Source: Mycobacterium heidelbergense (lineage in GTDB: Bacteria > Actinomycetota > Actinomycetes > Mycobacteriales > Mycobacteriaceae). Taken from it: a stretch of DNA of 64,000 bases. This document shows positions 40,760 to 49,329 of the stretch, piece after piece (positions within the stretch are counted from its first letter, which is position 1; every line of letters begins with the position of its first letter). Position numbers and translations under genes: made by a program. The DNA lies in NCBI RefSeq assembly GCF_010730745.1, contig NZ_AP022615.1, forward strand, positions 930,001 through 994,000, in the 5' to 3' direction. The notes beneath the pieces are model-generated. The model saw only the letters and a list, made by a program, of their open reading frames with translations, was not told the origin of the DNA and searched no databases.

Positions 40760-42409
40760 ATGACAAGCGTTACCGACCGCTCGGCTCATACCGCAGAACC
40801 CGCCAAGGAGCACACCATCGACATCCACACCACCGCGGGCAAGCTGGCCGAGCTGCACAAGCGGCGAGAGCAGTCGCTGCATCCGGTCGGTGAGGCCGCC
40901 GTCGAGAAGGTGCACGCCAAGGGCAAGCTGACGGCGCGCGAGCGCATCCTCGCGTTGCTGGACGAGGATTCGTTCGTGGAGCTCGACGCGCTGGCCAAGC
41001 ACCGCAGCACCAACTTCGGGCTGGAATCCAACCGCCCGCTCGGCGACGGCGTGATCACCGGCTACGGCACCATCGACGGCCGCGACGTGTGCATCTTCAG
41101 CCAGGACGCCACCGTGTTCGGGGGCAGCCTCGGCGAGGTGTACGGCGAGAAGATCGTCAAGGTCCAGGAGCTGGCGATCAAGACCGGCCGCCCGCTGATC
41201 GGCATCAACGACGGCGCCGGCGCCCGCATCCAGGAGGGCGTCGTCTCGCTGGGCCTGTACAGCAAGATCTTTCGCAACAACATCCTGGCGTCGGGCGTCA
41301 TCCCGCAGATCTCGCTGATCATGGGCGCGGCCGCCGGCGGGCACGTCTACTCCCCCGCGCTGACCGACTTCGTGGTGATGGTCGACCAGACCAGCCAGAT
41401 GTTCATCACCGGGCCCGACGTCATCAAGACGGTCACCGGCGAGGACGTCACCATGGAGGAGCTCGGCGGCGCGCACACCCACATGGCCAAGTCGGGCACG
41501 CTGCACTACGTCGCGTCGGGTGAACAGGACGCGTTCGAGTGGGTGCGCGACCTGCTGGGCTACCTGCCGCCCAACAACTTCACCGACGCGCCCCGCTACG
41601 CCGAGCCGCACCCCGAGGGCCCGATTGAAGACAACCTCACCGACGAGGACCTCGAGCTGGACACGCTGATCCCGGACTCGCCCAACCAGCCCTACGACAT
41701 GCACGAGGTGATCACCCGCATCCTCGACGAGGACGAGTTCCTGGAGATCCAGGCCGGTTACGCGCAGAACATCGTGGTCGGGTTCGGGCGCATCGACGGC
41801 CGCCCGGTGGGCATCGTGGCCAACCAGCCGACGCAGTTCGCCGGCTGCCTGGACATCAACGCCTCGGAGAAGGCGGCCCGCTTCGTGCGGACCTGCGACT
41901 GCTTCAACATCCCGATCGTCATGCTGGTGGACGTGCCGGGCTTCCTGCCGGGCACCGGCCAGGAATACAACGGCATCATCCGGCGCGGCGCCAAGCTGCT
42001 GTTCGCCTACGGCGAGGCCACCGTTCCCAAGATCACCGTCATCACCCGCAAGGCCTACGGCGGCGCGTACTGCGTCATGGGCTCCAAGGACATGGGCTGC
42101 GACGTCAACCTGGCCTGGCCGACCGCCCAGATCGCGGTGATGGGCGCCTCCGGCGCGGTCGGCTTCGTGTACCGCCAGCAGCTGAAGGAAGCGGCCGCCG
42201 AGGGCGCCGACGTCGACGCGCTGCGCCTGCAGCTGCAGCAGGAGTACGAGGACACGCTCGTCAACCCCTACGTCGCGGCCGAGCGCGGCTACGTCGACGC
42301 GGTGATCCCGCCGTCGTACACCCGCGGGTACATCGCCACGGCGCTGCGCCTGCTGGAACGCAAGATCTCGCACCTGCCGCCCAAGAAGCACGGGAACATC
42401 CCCCTGTGA
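40760..42409 (+). CDS. accD5: AccD5, propionyl/acetyl-CoA carboxylase beta subunit
   Basis: This 549-residue carboxyltransferase uses carboxybiotin from AccA3 to make methylmalonyl-CoA and malonyl-CoA. Both crotonase-fold halves are visible: INDGAGARIQEGV and IMGAAAGGHVYSPALTDFV in the N half. VPGFLPGTGQEYNGIIRRGAK and VMGASGAVGFVYR lie in the C half. The intervening linker and tail match the actinobacterial AccD5 length. TAAGCT at 40746-40751 gives +1 two bases before the ATG. The GTG of accE5 overlaps its stop. It is the start of the accD5-accE5-maf run. Confidence 0.95.
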   Translation: MTSVTDRSAHTAEPAKEHTIDIHTTAGKLAELHKRREQSLHPVGEAAVEKVHAKGKLTARERILALLDEDSFVELDALAKHRSTNFGLESNRPLGDGVITGYGTIDGRDVCIFSQDATVFGGSLGEVYGEKIVKVQELAIKTGRPLIGINDGAGARIQEGVVSLGLYSKIFRNNILASGVIPQISLIMGAAAGGHVYSPALTDFVVMVDQTSQMFITGPDVIKTVTGEDVTMEELGGAHTHMAKSGTLHYVASGEQDAFEWVRDLLGYLPPNNFTDAPRYAEPHPEGPIEDNLTDEDLELDTLIPDSPNQPYDMHEVITRILDEDEFLEIQAGYAQNIVVGFGRIDGRPVGIVANQPTQFAGCLDINASEKAARFVRTCDCFNIPIVMLVDVPGFLPGTGQEYNGIIRRGAKLLFAYGEATVPKITVITRKAYGGAYCVMGSKDMGCDVNLAWPTAQIAVMGASGAVGFVYRQQLKEAAAEGADVDALRLQLQQEYEDTLVNPYVAAERGYVDAVIPPSYTRGYIATALRLLERKISHLPPKKHGNIPL

Positions 42410-42639
42410 GCGACGAGCCGCGGCGGCCGCACGAGCCGCACATCCGGATACTCAAGGGTCGGCCCACCGACGAGGAGCTGGCCGCGCTGATCACCGTGCT
42501 GGGCAGCGTCAGCGCCGCCGCCCCCCAGCCCGCCGAGCCCGAGCGCACCCGCTGGGGGCTGCCGGTCGACAGGCTGCGTTACGCGATGTCCAACTACCAG
42601 CGGATCACCCTGCAGCAAATGACCCACATGAGGCAGTGA
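42406..42639 (+). CDS. accE5: AccE5, epsilon subunit of acyl-CoA carboxylase
   Basis: This 77-residue small acidic protein stimulates AccA3-AccD5 activity. The conserved core IRILKGRPTDEELAALITVL contacts the beta subunit. The N-terminal segment is charged and the C-terminus ends NYQRITLQQMTHMRQ. It starts at GTG 42406 overlapping the accD5 stop by 4 bases (GTGA) and ends overlapping maf by 4 bases, so all three are translationally coupled. Confidence 0.93.
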   Translation: MSDEPRRPHEPHIRILKGRPTDEELAALITVLGSVSAAAPQPAEPERTRWGLPVDRLRYAMSNYQRITLQQMTHMRQ

Positions 42640-43283
42640 CCCGGCTGGTGCTCGGGTCGGCGTCCGCGGGCCGGCTCACGGTGCTGCGCCAGGCCGGCGT
42701 CGAACCGCTGGTCAGGGTGTCGGGCGTCGACGAGGACGCCGTCGTCGCCCGCCTGGGCCCGGACGCGTCGACCGACGACGTGGTGTGCGCCCTCGCCCGG
42801 GCCAAGGCCGAACGCGTCGCCGGCGAACTCGACGGCGGTGTCGCGGCCGATTGCATTGTCCTTGGCTGTGATTCGATGCTGCGCCTCGACGGCCGGCTCT
42901 GCGGCAAGCCGGGATCGGCCGATGCCGCCGTGAGCCAGTGGCGCCTGATGGGCGGCCGGTCCGGCCAGCTGCACACCGGGCACTGCCTGCTGCGGCTCAG
43001 CGACGGCGAAATCACCCATCGCGAATGCCAATCCGCTTGCACCACAGTGCATTTCGCCGCGCCGACGGACGCGGAGCTGCGGGCCTACGTCGCCAGCGGC
43101 GAACCACTGAAGGTGGCCGGGGGGTTCACCCTCGACGGGCTGGGCGGCTGGTTCGTCGACGGGATCGACGGCGACCCGTCGAACGTCATCGGCGTGAGCC
43201 TGCCGCTGCTGCGGTCGATGGTGCGGCGGGTGGGGCTGTCGGTGGCCGCCCTGTGGGCGGCCAGCCCGGGGCTTTCGCCGTGA
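42636..43283 (+). CDS. maf: Maf-like nucleoside triphosphate pyrophosphatase (Rv3282 homologue)
   Basis: This 215-residue Maf/HAM1-fold enzyme hydrolyses modified or non-canonical NTPs to NMP and PPi. The start LVLGSASAGRLTVLRQAGV carries the Maf signature of Ser and Arg. Further motifs are VLGCDSMLRLDGRLCGKP and GGFTLDGLGGWFVDGIDGDPSNVIG, in parts, with the conserved acidic residues. GTG 42636 overlaps the accE5 stop. Its stop codon lies inside the first unit of a repeated sequence at 43280 onward, which may act as a terminator. Confidence 0.92.
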   Translation: MTRLVLGSASAGRLTVLRQAGVEPLVRVSGVDEDAVVARLGPDASTDDVVCALARAKAERVAGELDGGVAADCIVLGCDSMLRLDGRLCGKPGSADAAVSQWRLMGGRSGQLHTGHCLLRLSDGEITHRECQSACTTVHFAAPTDAELRAYVASGEPLKVAGGFTLDGLGGWFVDGIDGDPSNVIGVSLPLLRSMVRRVGLSVAALWAASPGLSP

Positions 43284-43415
43284 AGCTACGGCTGCCGGGC
43301 GTTCGCTGTGAAGCTACGGCTTTCGGTGTGAAGCCAGGGCGTCGATGCGGCCATTTTCCCGCCGAGCGTTCACACCCAAAGCCGTAGCTTCACACGCAAA
43401 GCCCAGGCTTCACAC
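43280..43415. repeat. nested inverted repeats downstream of maf
   Basis: Arms at 43308-43332 and 43369-43393 are reverse complements with one mismatch over 25 bases. The short motif TGAAGC recurs as TGAAGCTACGGCT near 43281 and 43309 and as TGAAGCCAGGGC near 43329. Its reverse complement occurs twice more to the right. This five-unit palindrome fills the space between maf and sseA. Confidence 0.8.
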
Positions 43416-43492
43416 CCGAAGCGCCGGGACGCGCGGTGGAGCCGCAAGCACTGAGAAATCGCCGCCGTTCGGCCAGCGGTAGGCTCGGGACC

Positions 43493-44386
43493 GTGGCATT
43501 ACCCCCCGATCCAAGCCCCACCCTGACGGAATACGCCCACCCCGAACGGCTGGTCACCGCCGACTGGCTGTCCGCCAACATGGGCGCCCCCGGCCTGGCG
43601 ATCGTCGAATCCGACGAGGACGTGCTGCTCTACGACGTCGGCCACATTCCCGGCGCCGTCAAGATCGACTGGCACACCGACCTCAACGACCCGCGGGTCC
43701 GCGACTACATCGACGGCGAGCAGTTCGCCGAGCTGATGGACCGCAAGGGCATCGCCCGCGACGACACCGTGGTGATCTACGGCGACAAGAGCAACTGGTG
43801 GGCGGCCTACGCGCTGTGGGTGTTCACGCTGTTCGGCCACCCCGACGTCCGCCTGCTCAACGGCGGGCGCGACCTCTGGCTGGCGGAGGGGCGGGAGACC
43901 ACCCTGCAGGTCCCGACCAAGACGTCGACCGGCTACCCCGTCGTGCAGCGCAACGACGAGCCCATCCGCGCCTACAAGGACGACGTGCTGGCCATCCTCG
44001 GCGGCCAGCCGCTGATCGACGTGCGATCCCCGGACGAGTACACCGGCAAGCGCACCCACATGCCCGACTACCCGGAGGAGGGCGCGCTGCGGGCCGGCCA
44101 CATCCCCACCGCCCGGTCGATCCCGTGGGGGAAGGCGGTCGACGACAGCGGCCGATTCCGCGGCCGCGAGGAACTCGAAGAGCTCTACGGCTTCCTGCAG
44201 CCGGACGACAAGACCGTCGTCTACTGCCGGATCGGCGAGCGGTCCAGCCACACCTGGTTCGTGCTCACGCACTTGCTGGGCAAGGCCGGGGTCCGCAACT
44301 ACGACGGATCGTGGACCGAGTGGGGCAACACCGTGCGGGTGCCCATCGTCGCCGGCGAAAGCCCTGGGGCGGCGCCGGACCGATGA
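43493..44386 (+). CDS. sseA: SseA, thiosulfate:cyanide sulfurtransferase
   Basis: This 297-residue two-domain rhodanese moves sulfane sulfur. The N-terminal inactive rhodanese domain runs to about 150. The C-terminal domain contains the active-site loop YCRIGERSSHTW with Cys245. It is followed directly by a SufE-like gene overlapping by 4 bases (ATGA), consistent with sulfur trafficking. TAGGCT at 43480-43485 puts +1 one base before the GTG at 43493, so the longer frame from 43436 was rejected. Confidence 0.93.
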   Translation: MALPPDPSPTLTEYAHPERLVTADWLSANMGAPGLAIVESDEDVLLYDVGHIPGAVKIDWHTDLNDPRVRDYIDGEQFAELMDRKGIARDDTVVIYGDKSNWWAAYALWVFTLFGHPDVRLLNGGRDLWLAEGRETTLQVPTKTSTGYPVVQRNDEPIRAYKDDVLAILGGQPLIDVRSPDEYTGKRTHMPDYPEEGALRAGHIPTARSIPWGKAVDDSGRFRGREELEELYGFLQPDDKTVVYCRIGERSSHTWFVLTHLLGKAGVRNYDGSWTEWGNTVRVPIVAGESPGAAPDR

Positions 44387-44802
44387 CCCTTCCCGCGCCG
44401 CTGGCCGAGGTGGTGTCCGACTTCGCCGAGGTGCAGGGCCAGGACAAGCTGACGCTGCTGCTGGAGTTCGCCAACGACCTTCCAGCCCTTCCGTCCGATT
44501 TGACCGAGGCGGCGATGGAGCCGGTGCCCGAGTGCCAGTCGCCGCTGTTCCTGCACGTCGACGCCAGCGACCCCACCCGGGTGCGGCTGCACTTCAGCGC
44601 GCCCGCCGAGGCGCCGACCACCCGCGGGTTCGCGTCGATCCTGGCCGCCGGCCTCGACGAGCAACCCGCCGCCGACATCCTGGCCGTGCCCGAGGATTTC
44701 TACACCGACCTCGGTCTGGCCGCCCTGATCAGCCCGTTGCGGCTGCGCGGCATGTCGGCGATGCTGGCCCGCATCAAGCGGCGATTGCGCGAGATCTCCT
44801 GA
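44383..44802 (+). CDS. SufE-family cysteine desulfurase partner (Rv3284 homologue)
   Basis: This 139-residue SufE fold accepts persulfide sulfur for iron-sulfur or thiol pathways. The reactive Cys51 sits in PVPECQSPLF, at the same position as in E. coli SufE. The later GFASILAAGLDEQPAADIL and LISPLRLRGMSAMLARIKR form the usual helices. The ATG overlaps the sseA stop (ATGA). The pair suggests that SseA hands sulfur to, or takes it from, this protein. Confidence 0.92.
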   Translation: MTLPAPLAEVVSDFAEVQGQDKLTLLLEFANDLPALPSDLTEAAMEPVPECQSPLFLHVDASDPTRVRLHFSAPAEAPTTRGFASILAAGLDEQPAADILAVPEDFYTDLGLAALISPLRLRGMSAMLARIKRRLREIS

Positions 44803-44880
44803 AAAACCCCGAAATTCCGGCCCGCCTCGCCGGCGCCCGCGGCGCGGCGCTTAGACTTCCCCCGACATCGTTGTAAGAAA

Positions 44881-44893
44881 TTCTCTTAGAGAA
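44881..44893. promoter_or_regulatory. short inverted repeat upstream of accA3
   Basis: TTCTCTTAGAGAA is a palindrome with a 3-base centre in the A+T-rich leader, 45 bases before the accA3 GTG. It is a plausible operator but no regulator is recognised. Confidence 0.3.
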
Positions 44894-44937
44894 GCCCGCA
44901 GAAGCAACTCTGCGAAAGATGCCAAACAGGAGGCGCA

Positions 44938-46746
44938 GTGGCTAGTCACGCCAGCTCGAGGATCACTGGAATTTCCAAGGTCCTTGTCGCCAATCGCGGT
45001 GAGATCGCCGTCCGGGTGATCCGCGCGGCCCGCGACGCGGGCCTGGCCAGCGTGGCGGTGTACGCCGAACCCGACGCCGACGCGCCGCACGTGAGCCTGG
45101 CCGACGAGGCGTTCGCCCTGGGCGGTCAGACCTCCGCCGAGTCCTACCTGGACTTCGCCAAGATCCTCGACGCGGCGGCCAAATCCGGCGCCAACGCGAT
45201 CCACCCCGGCTACGGCTTCCTGAGCGAGAACGCCGACTTCGCCCAGGCCGTCATCGACGCCGGCCTGATCTGGATCGGGCCCAGCCCGCAGTCGATCCGC
45301 GACCTCGGCGACAAGGTCACCGCCCGGCACATCGCCGCCCGCGCGCAGGCGCCGCTGGTGCCCGGCACCCCCGACCCGGTCAAGGACGCCGACGAGGTGG
45401 TGGCCTTCGCGAAGGAGTACGGCGTGCCGATCGCGATCAAGGCGGCCTTCGGCGGCGGTGGCCGCGGCATGAAGGTGGCTCGCACCATCGAGGAGATCCC
45501 GCACCTCTACGAGTCCGCCGTGCGCGAGGCGGTCGCGGCGTTCGGCCGCGGCGAGTGCTTCGTGGAGCGCTACCTGGACAAGCCGCGCCACGTCGAGGCG
45601 CAGGTGATCGCCGACCAGCACGGCAACGTCGTCGTCGCCGGCACCCGGGACTGCTCGCTGCAGCGCCGCTTCCAGAAGCTGGTCGAGGAGGCGCCGGCGC
45701 CGTTCCTCACCGACGCGCAGCGCAAGGAGATCCACGAGTCCGCCAAGCGGATCTGCAAGGAGGCGCACTACCACGGCGCCGGGACCGTCGAATACCTGGT
45801 CGGCCAGGACGGCCTGATCTCCTTCCTGGAGGTCAACACCCGCCTGCAGGTCGAGCACCCGGTCACCGAGGAGACCGCGGGCATCGACCTGGTGCTGCAG
45901 CAGTTCAAGATCGCCAACGGCGAGAAGCTGGACCTCACCGAGGACCCCACGCCGCGCGGGCACGCCATCGAATTCCGGATCAACGGCGAGGACGCCGGGC
46001 GTGGCTTCCTGCCCGCCCCCGGCCCGGTCACCAAATTCCACCCGCCGACCGGCCCGGGCGTGCGGCTGGACTCCGGGGTGGAGACCGGCTCGGTGATCGG
46101 CGGCCAGTTCGACTCGATGCTGGCCAAGCTGATCGTGTACGGCGCCAACCGCGCCGAGGCGCTGGCGCGGGCCCGGCGCGCCCTCGACGAGTTCGAGGTC
46201 GAAGGCCTGGCCACCGTGATCCCGTTCCACCGCGCGGTGGTGTCCGACCCGGCGTTCATCGGCGACGAGGACGGCTTCTCGGTGCACACCCGCTGGATCG
46301 AGACCGAGTGGGACAACACCGTCGAACCGTTCACCGGCGGCGAGCCGATCGACGAGGAGGACGCCCGGCCCCGCCAGAAGGTGGTCGTCGAGGTCGGCGG
46401 CCGCCGCCTCGAGGTGTCGCTGCCCGGCGACCTGGCGCTGGCCAACGGCGCGGGAGACGCCGGTGTCAGCGGCGTCATCCGCAAGAAGCCCAAGCCCCGC
46501 AAGCGCGGGTCGCACGGCGGCGCGGCGGCCTCCGGGGACGCGGTGACCGCGCCCATGCAGGGCACCGTGGTCAAGGTCGCGGTCGAGGAGGGGCAGGAGG
46601 TCGCCGTCGGCGACCTGGTGGTGGTCCTCGAGGCGATGAAGATGGAGAACCCGGTCACCGCGCACAAGGAGGGCACCATCACCGGGCTCGCGGTCGAGGC
46701 CGGCGCCGCCATCACCCAGGGCACGGTGCTCGCCGAGATCAAGTGA
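44938..46746 (+). CDS. accA3: AccA3, biotin-carrier/biotin-carboxylase alpha subunit
   Basis: This 602-residue alpha subunit carboxylates biotin and serves AccD4, AccD5 and AccD6. The biotin carboxylase part has KVLVANRGEIAVRVIRAA, HPGYGFLSENADF, the ATP loop KAAFGGGGRGMKV and EVNTRLQVEHPVTEET. The C-terminal carrier domain ends with EAMKMENP, biotin on Lys568. A linker of Pro/Lys-rich sequence separates the domains. AGGAGG is four bases before the GTG. BirA in this window is the matching biotin ligase. Confidence 0.95.
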   Translation: MASHASSRITGISKVLVANRGEIAVRVIRAARDAGLASVAVYAEPDADAPHVSLADEAFALGGQTSAESYLDFAKILDAAAKSGANAIHPGYGFLSENADFAQAVIDAGLIWIGPSPQSIRDLGDKVTARHIAARAQAPLVPGTPDPVKDADEVVAFAKEYGVPIAIKAAFGGGGRGMKVARTIEEIPHLYESAVREAVAAFGRGECFVERYLDKPRHVEAQVIADQHGNVVVAGTRDCSLQRRFQKLVEEAPAPFLTDAQRKEIHESAKRICKEAHYHGAGTVEYLVGQDGLISFLEVNTRLQVEHPVTEETAGIDLVLQQFKIANGEKLDLTEDPTPRGHAIEFRINGEDAGRGFLPAPGPVTKFHPPTGPGVRLDSGVETGSVIGGQFDSMLAKLIVYGANRAEALARARRALDEFEVEGLATVIPFHRAVVSDPAFIGDEDGFSVHTRWIETEWDNTVEPFTGGEPIDEEDARPRQKVVVEVGGRRLEVSLPGDLALANGAGDAGVSGVIRKKPKPRKRGSHGGAAASGDAVTAPMQGTVVKVAVEEGQEVAVGDLVVVLEAMKMENPVTAHKEGTITGLAVEAGAAITQGTVLAEIK

Positions 46747-46779
46747 GCCGCCGAGGCCGAAGGCGAAAGGTCGCGCCCG

Positions 46780-47568
46780 CTATTGCAACTGGTCCCGCAG
46801 CCGCGCCAGCGACTTGGCCAGCAGCCGGGACACGTGCATCTGTGAGATGCCGACCCGTTCGGCGATCTGCGTCTGCGTCATCGACTCAAAAAACCTGAGT
46901 ACCAACACCATTCGTTCCCGCTCGGGCAGCGCCTCGAGCAGGGGGCGCAGCGCCTCGCGGTCCTCGATGCGATCGAGGCCGGCGTCCACGTCGCCCAACG
47001 TGTCCCCGATGGCGCGGGCGTCGTCATCGTCGCCGCCACCGCCGGTGTCGATGGACAGCGTGTTGTAGGAACTGCCCGCCACCAGGCCCTCCACCACCTC
47101 GTCGCGTTCCATGTCGAGCTCCGCGGCGAGCTCGGTGGCGGTCGGCGCCCGGCCGAGCCGTTGCGACAGGTCGGCGGTGGCGGCGCCGAGCCGTAGGTGC
47201 AGCTCCTTGAGGCGCCGCGGAACCTTGACCGACCAGCTGTTGTCCCGGAAGTGGCGGCGGACCTCCCCCATGATGGTCGGAACCGCGAACGACACGAAGT
47301 CCGACCCGGCCTCGACGTTGAAGCGAACCACCGCGTTGACCAGCCCGACCCGCGCCACCTGAACCAGATCGTCGCGCGGTTCGCCCCGACCCTCGAACCG
47401 GCGGGCGATGTGGTCGGCCAGCGGCAGGCAGCGCTCCACGATCTTCTCCCGCTGGCGCTGAAATTCCATCGAGTCGGTGCCGACACCCGCCAACTCGCGG
47501 AACATCTCCGGGACGTCGGCGTACTCGTTCGGGCGCGAAACCGAACCGCGGGGAGTTCGCGACGTCAC
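46780..47568 (-). CDS. sigF: RNA polymerase sigma factor SigF
   Basis: This 262-residue stress and stationary-phase sigma factor has region 2 (DDLVQVARVGLVNAVVRFNV, then FVSFAVPTIMGEVRRHFRD), region 3 and region 4 (RERMVLVLRFFESMTQTQIA and ISQMHVSRLLAKSLARLR). It controls envelope and redox stress genes. It starts at a GTG overlapping the rsbW stop by 4 bases. The run of Asp in GGGGDDDDARAIGD is an inserted acidic loop between regions 3 and 4. It is bound by the anti-sigma RsbW. Confidence 0.95.
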   Translation of the reverse strand: MTSRTPRGSVSRPNEYADVPEMFRELAGVGTDSMEFQRQREKIVERCLPLADHIARRFEGRGEPRDDLVQVARVGLVNAVVRFNVEAGSDFVSFAVPTIMGEVRRHFRDNSWSVKVPRRLKELHLRLGAATADLSQRLGRAPTATELAAELDMERDEVVEGLVAGSSYNTLSIDTGGGGDDDDARAIGDTLGDVDAGLDRIEDREALRPLLEALPERERMVLVLRFFESMTQTQIAERVGISQMHVSRLLAKSLARLRDQLQ

Positions 47569-48002
47569 CTGCTAGAGGCCGCCCGTCGCGCGGTCAGGGT
47601 GATGCCGAAAACGCTGCCGGCCTCGTTGGGTTCGCGGCCGTCGTGGAAGGTCTGGACGTCGTCGGCCAGCGACGTCAGGACGTGCCAGCTGAAGCTGCCG
47701 GGCGCCACCACGTCGTGGGTGTCGCACGCCGCGGAGGCCTCGACGATCAACTCGTCGTCGTGCGGGTCGACCACGACGATCAGCGTCGCGTCCGGGGTGG
47801 CCGAGCGGATCAACCGGGTGCACACCTCGTCGACCGCGAGTCGCAGGTCCGCGACGGCGTCGAAGTCCAGATCCTCGAAGGTGCCGATGGCGCCGACGAG
47901 CGTGCGCAGCATGGCCAGGTTCTCCAGGCGCGCCGCAACGTGCAATTCAACGGCCCGATGGCCGCGTTGGCGTTGGTGGGCGCGCAGTCCCGCGTCGGTC
48001 AT
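47565..48002 (-). CDS. rsbW: RsbW (UsfX), anti-SigF factor
   Basis: This 145-residue GHKL-type ATPase-fold protein sequesters SigF. The helix with Asn/Asp (DLRLAVDEVCTRLIRSA) is the N box. PGSFSWHVLTSLADDVQTFHDG lies in the second half. It is the partner of sigF, with GTGA overlap. ATG 48002 was chosen because GGGAG lies about five bases upstream. An upstream ATG at 48083 would add 27 residues unlike the family. The region upstream is shared with a divergent short membrane-protein gene. Confidence 0.93.
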   Translation of the reverse strand: MTDAGLRAHQRQRGHRAVELHVAARLENLAMLRTLVGAIGTFEDLDFDAVADLRLAVDEVCTRLIRSATPDATLIVVVDPHDDELIVEASAACDTHDVVAPGSFSWHVLTSLADDVQTFHDGREPNEAGSVFGITLTARRAASSR

Positions 48003-48073
48003 ATGGTCTCCCGGCAATGTCCGATCGACACTACTACTGCCGTGCGGGCCGCCATCGACCGTCGGTTCCAATC

Positions 48074-48099
48074 GGTTAGTCATGATCGCCGCCGGGTAT
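48074..48099 (+). promoter_or_regulatory. SigF-type promoter
   Basis: GGTTA (48074-48078) and GGGTAT (48094-48099) are separated by 15 bases, close to the mycobacterial SigF consensus of GTTT and GGGTAT with a 15-17 spacer. The -35 has A instead of the final T. The implied +1 is 48106, four bases before the ATG at 48110. Confidence 0.55.
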
Positions 48100-48109
48100 T
48101 CCGCCCGAC

Positions 48110-48256
48110 ATGGACGGGCCCGAAACGACCGATCTCCGGGCGCGCCGACTCAGGCGCGTCGCGGTGATCGCCGGGATCACGCTGCTCGCATTGATCATTC
48201 TGGCAGTAGGCATCTATGTCGGTGCCTTCGTGATCCTGTCCCCCATGATGGGGTGA
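48110..48256 (+). CDS. 48-residue membrane protein divergent from rsbW
   Basis: ATG 48110 to TGA 48254-48256 encodes a short protein. The charged head MDGPETTDLRARRLRR is followed by one long hydrophobic helix (VAVIAGITLLALIILAVGIY and VGAFVILSPMMG). This is a typical N-in single-span architecture with a basic flank. It is under a SigF-like promoter, so it probably belongs to the SigF regulon next to its regulator. I do not recognise a named homologue. Evidence is composition, promoter and arrangement; a conserved family could not be checked here. Confidence 0.6.
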   Translation: MDGPETTDLRARRLRRVAVIAGITLLALIILAVGIYVGAFVILSPMMG

Positions 48257-48362
48257 CCACGCTGGCGCAACTTTTCCCGCACTCATGGTGTTAGGGCTGA
48301 TACCCATTCGCCGGGCGCGGTAATCCCTCGATCCCCGTTCGCAATAGGAGGATTGGGACCGC

Positions 48363-48674
48363 TCAGCTGGCCGGCCGCTGCCTGCGCACTTCGGGATGCT
48401 CGGTGTACCAGCGATCGCAGAGCCTGCGTATCCGCCGGTGCTCGACCGCGAGCCAGGCCAGGCCCAACACCGCGACGGCGATGGCGGCGACGCCCGCGGT
48501 CATTCCCTCGTCGTAGTGTCCGCTGCCGAAGGCCGCCAGGCTTCCGCACCCCCCGATCACGCCCACGACGACCAACAGGTATCCGGGCCAGTGCAGGACG
48601 TCGATCAGCGACTCGCCGGCGAGCGGCCGCGTGGTCCGCAAGTGATCGACGGGGTCATGATAGGTGTCTCCCAT
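48363..48674 (-). CDS. usfY: UsfY, SigF-associated membrane protein
   Basis: This 103-residue protein has two membrane helices (about 27-45 and 58-75) and a conserved start GDTYHDPVDHLRTTRPLAG. The end is EHRRIRRLCDRWYTEHPEV. It is the Rv3288c homologue, upstream of the rsbW-sigF pair in M. tuberculosis. Function is unknown. The ATG at 48674 follows AGGAGC; the longer frame to 48716 has no support. It is separated from rsbW here by the short divergent gene. Confidence 0.88.
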   Translation of the reverse strand: MGDTYHDPVDHLRTTRPLAGESLIDVLHWPGYLLVVVGVIGGCGSLAAFGSGHYDEGMTAGVAAIAVAVLGLAWLAVEHRRIRRLCDRWYTEHPEVRRQRPAS

Positions 48675-48801
48675 GGCTGCTCCTATCGGCGATCTTTGAC
48701 GTTCTATGCAGCTCAAATATGGGTCGCACCCTCAACGGTAGATCTCGCCGGACGCATTGGCGAGACCTCGGAACAGACTCGGAGCAAACTCGAAGAAAAC
48801 G

Positions 48802-49185
48802 TCAGAGGGCCAGTACGGGGCCGGCGATCGGCGCGACGCCCAGGCCGAGCGCCACCACCATCAGCGTCAACAGAAACCAGCCGGCGCCGTGCCATCCCCA
48901 CCAGGTGCCGCGGGCCTTCCAGACCCGGTAGGTCCGCAGGAACGCCCACAGCCCGGAGGCCAACAGGATCAGCGGACCGCCGAGCGCCAGCAGCGTCCGC
49001 TGGGGCGCCCCACAGGCCACCGTGTCGACGCCCGAAGCCGGGCAGGTGCTGACCCACAGCGCGGCCAGGATCACGAAGCCGACCCCCGCGGCGGCGGCCA
49101 GCACGGCAAACCGGATGGCGGCGCGCACCTCGCGGTCTTCCTGCCCCAGGTGATCGCCGGGTGACCGCTCGTCGGCTTTTTGCAT
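48802..49185 (-). CDS. Rv3289c-type membrane protein
   Basis: This 127-residue protein has three predicted membrane helices (FAVLAAAAGVGFVILAALWV, TLLALGGPLILLASGLWAFL, GWFLLTLMVVALGLGVAPIA). Two Cys lie in an outer loop (TCPASGVDTVACGAP), which could form a disulfide. It lies in the sigF neighbourhood as in M. tuberculosis, where Rv3289c is of unknown function. The ATG has GAGGGG upstream. Confidence 0.85.
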   Translation of the reverse strand: MQKADERSPGDHLGQEDREVRAAIRFAVLAAAAGVGFVILAALWVSTCPASGVDTVACGAPQRTLLALGGPLILLASGLWAFLRTYRVWKARGTWWGWHGAGWFLLTLMVVALGLGVAPIAGPVLAL

Positions 49186-49329
49186 CGCGTGCCCCTCGTG
49201 TCCTGCGTCTGGCTGCTCTTAGTCCATCGTGCGCCGCGTCGGATTAGTTACCGCGCCGCGGCGGGTGCCGGCCCGAATGGGAGATCGCACCAGGACAGAT
49301 ACCCGCCGACACCGCACGGTAAACGGCCC

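Noticed and set aside
43280..43415. CRISPR-like array
   Set aside because: Units alternate orientation and spacing is irregular; there are no adjacent cas genes and no unique spacers of constant length.
48083..48083. Upstream ATG as rsbW start
   Set aside because: The added 27 residues do not match RsbW and would overlap the SigF-like promoter of the short divergent gene; ATG 48002 has a ribosome-binding site.
48279..48305. Minus-strand GGGTAT near 48300-48305 as the rsbW-sigF promoter
   Set aside because: The upstream half-site is poor (GATTA) and the resulting leader would be about 300 bases; kept only as a weak possibility.
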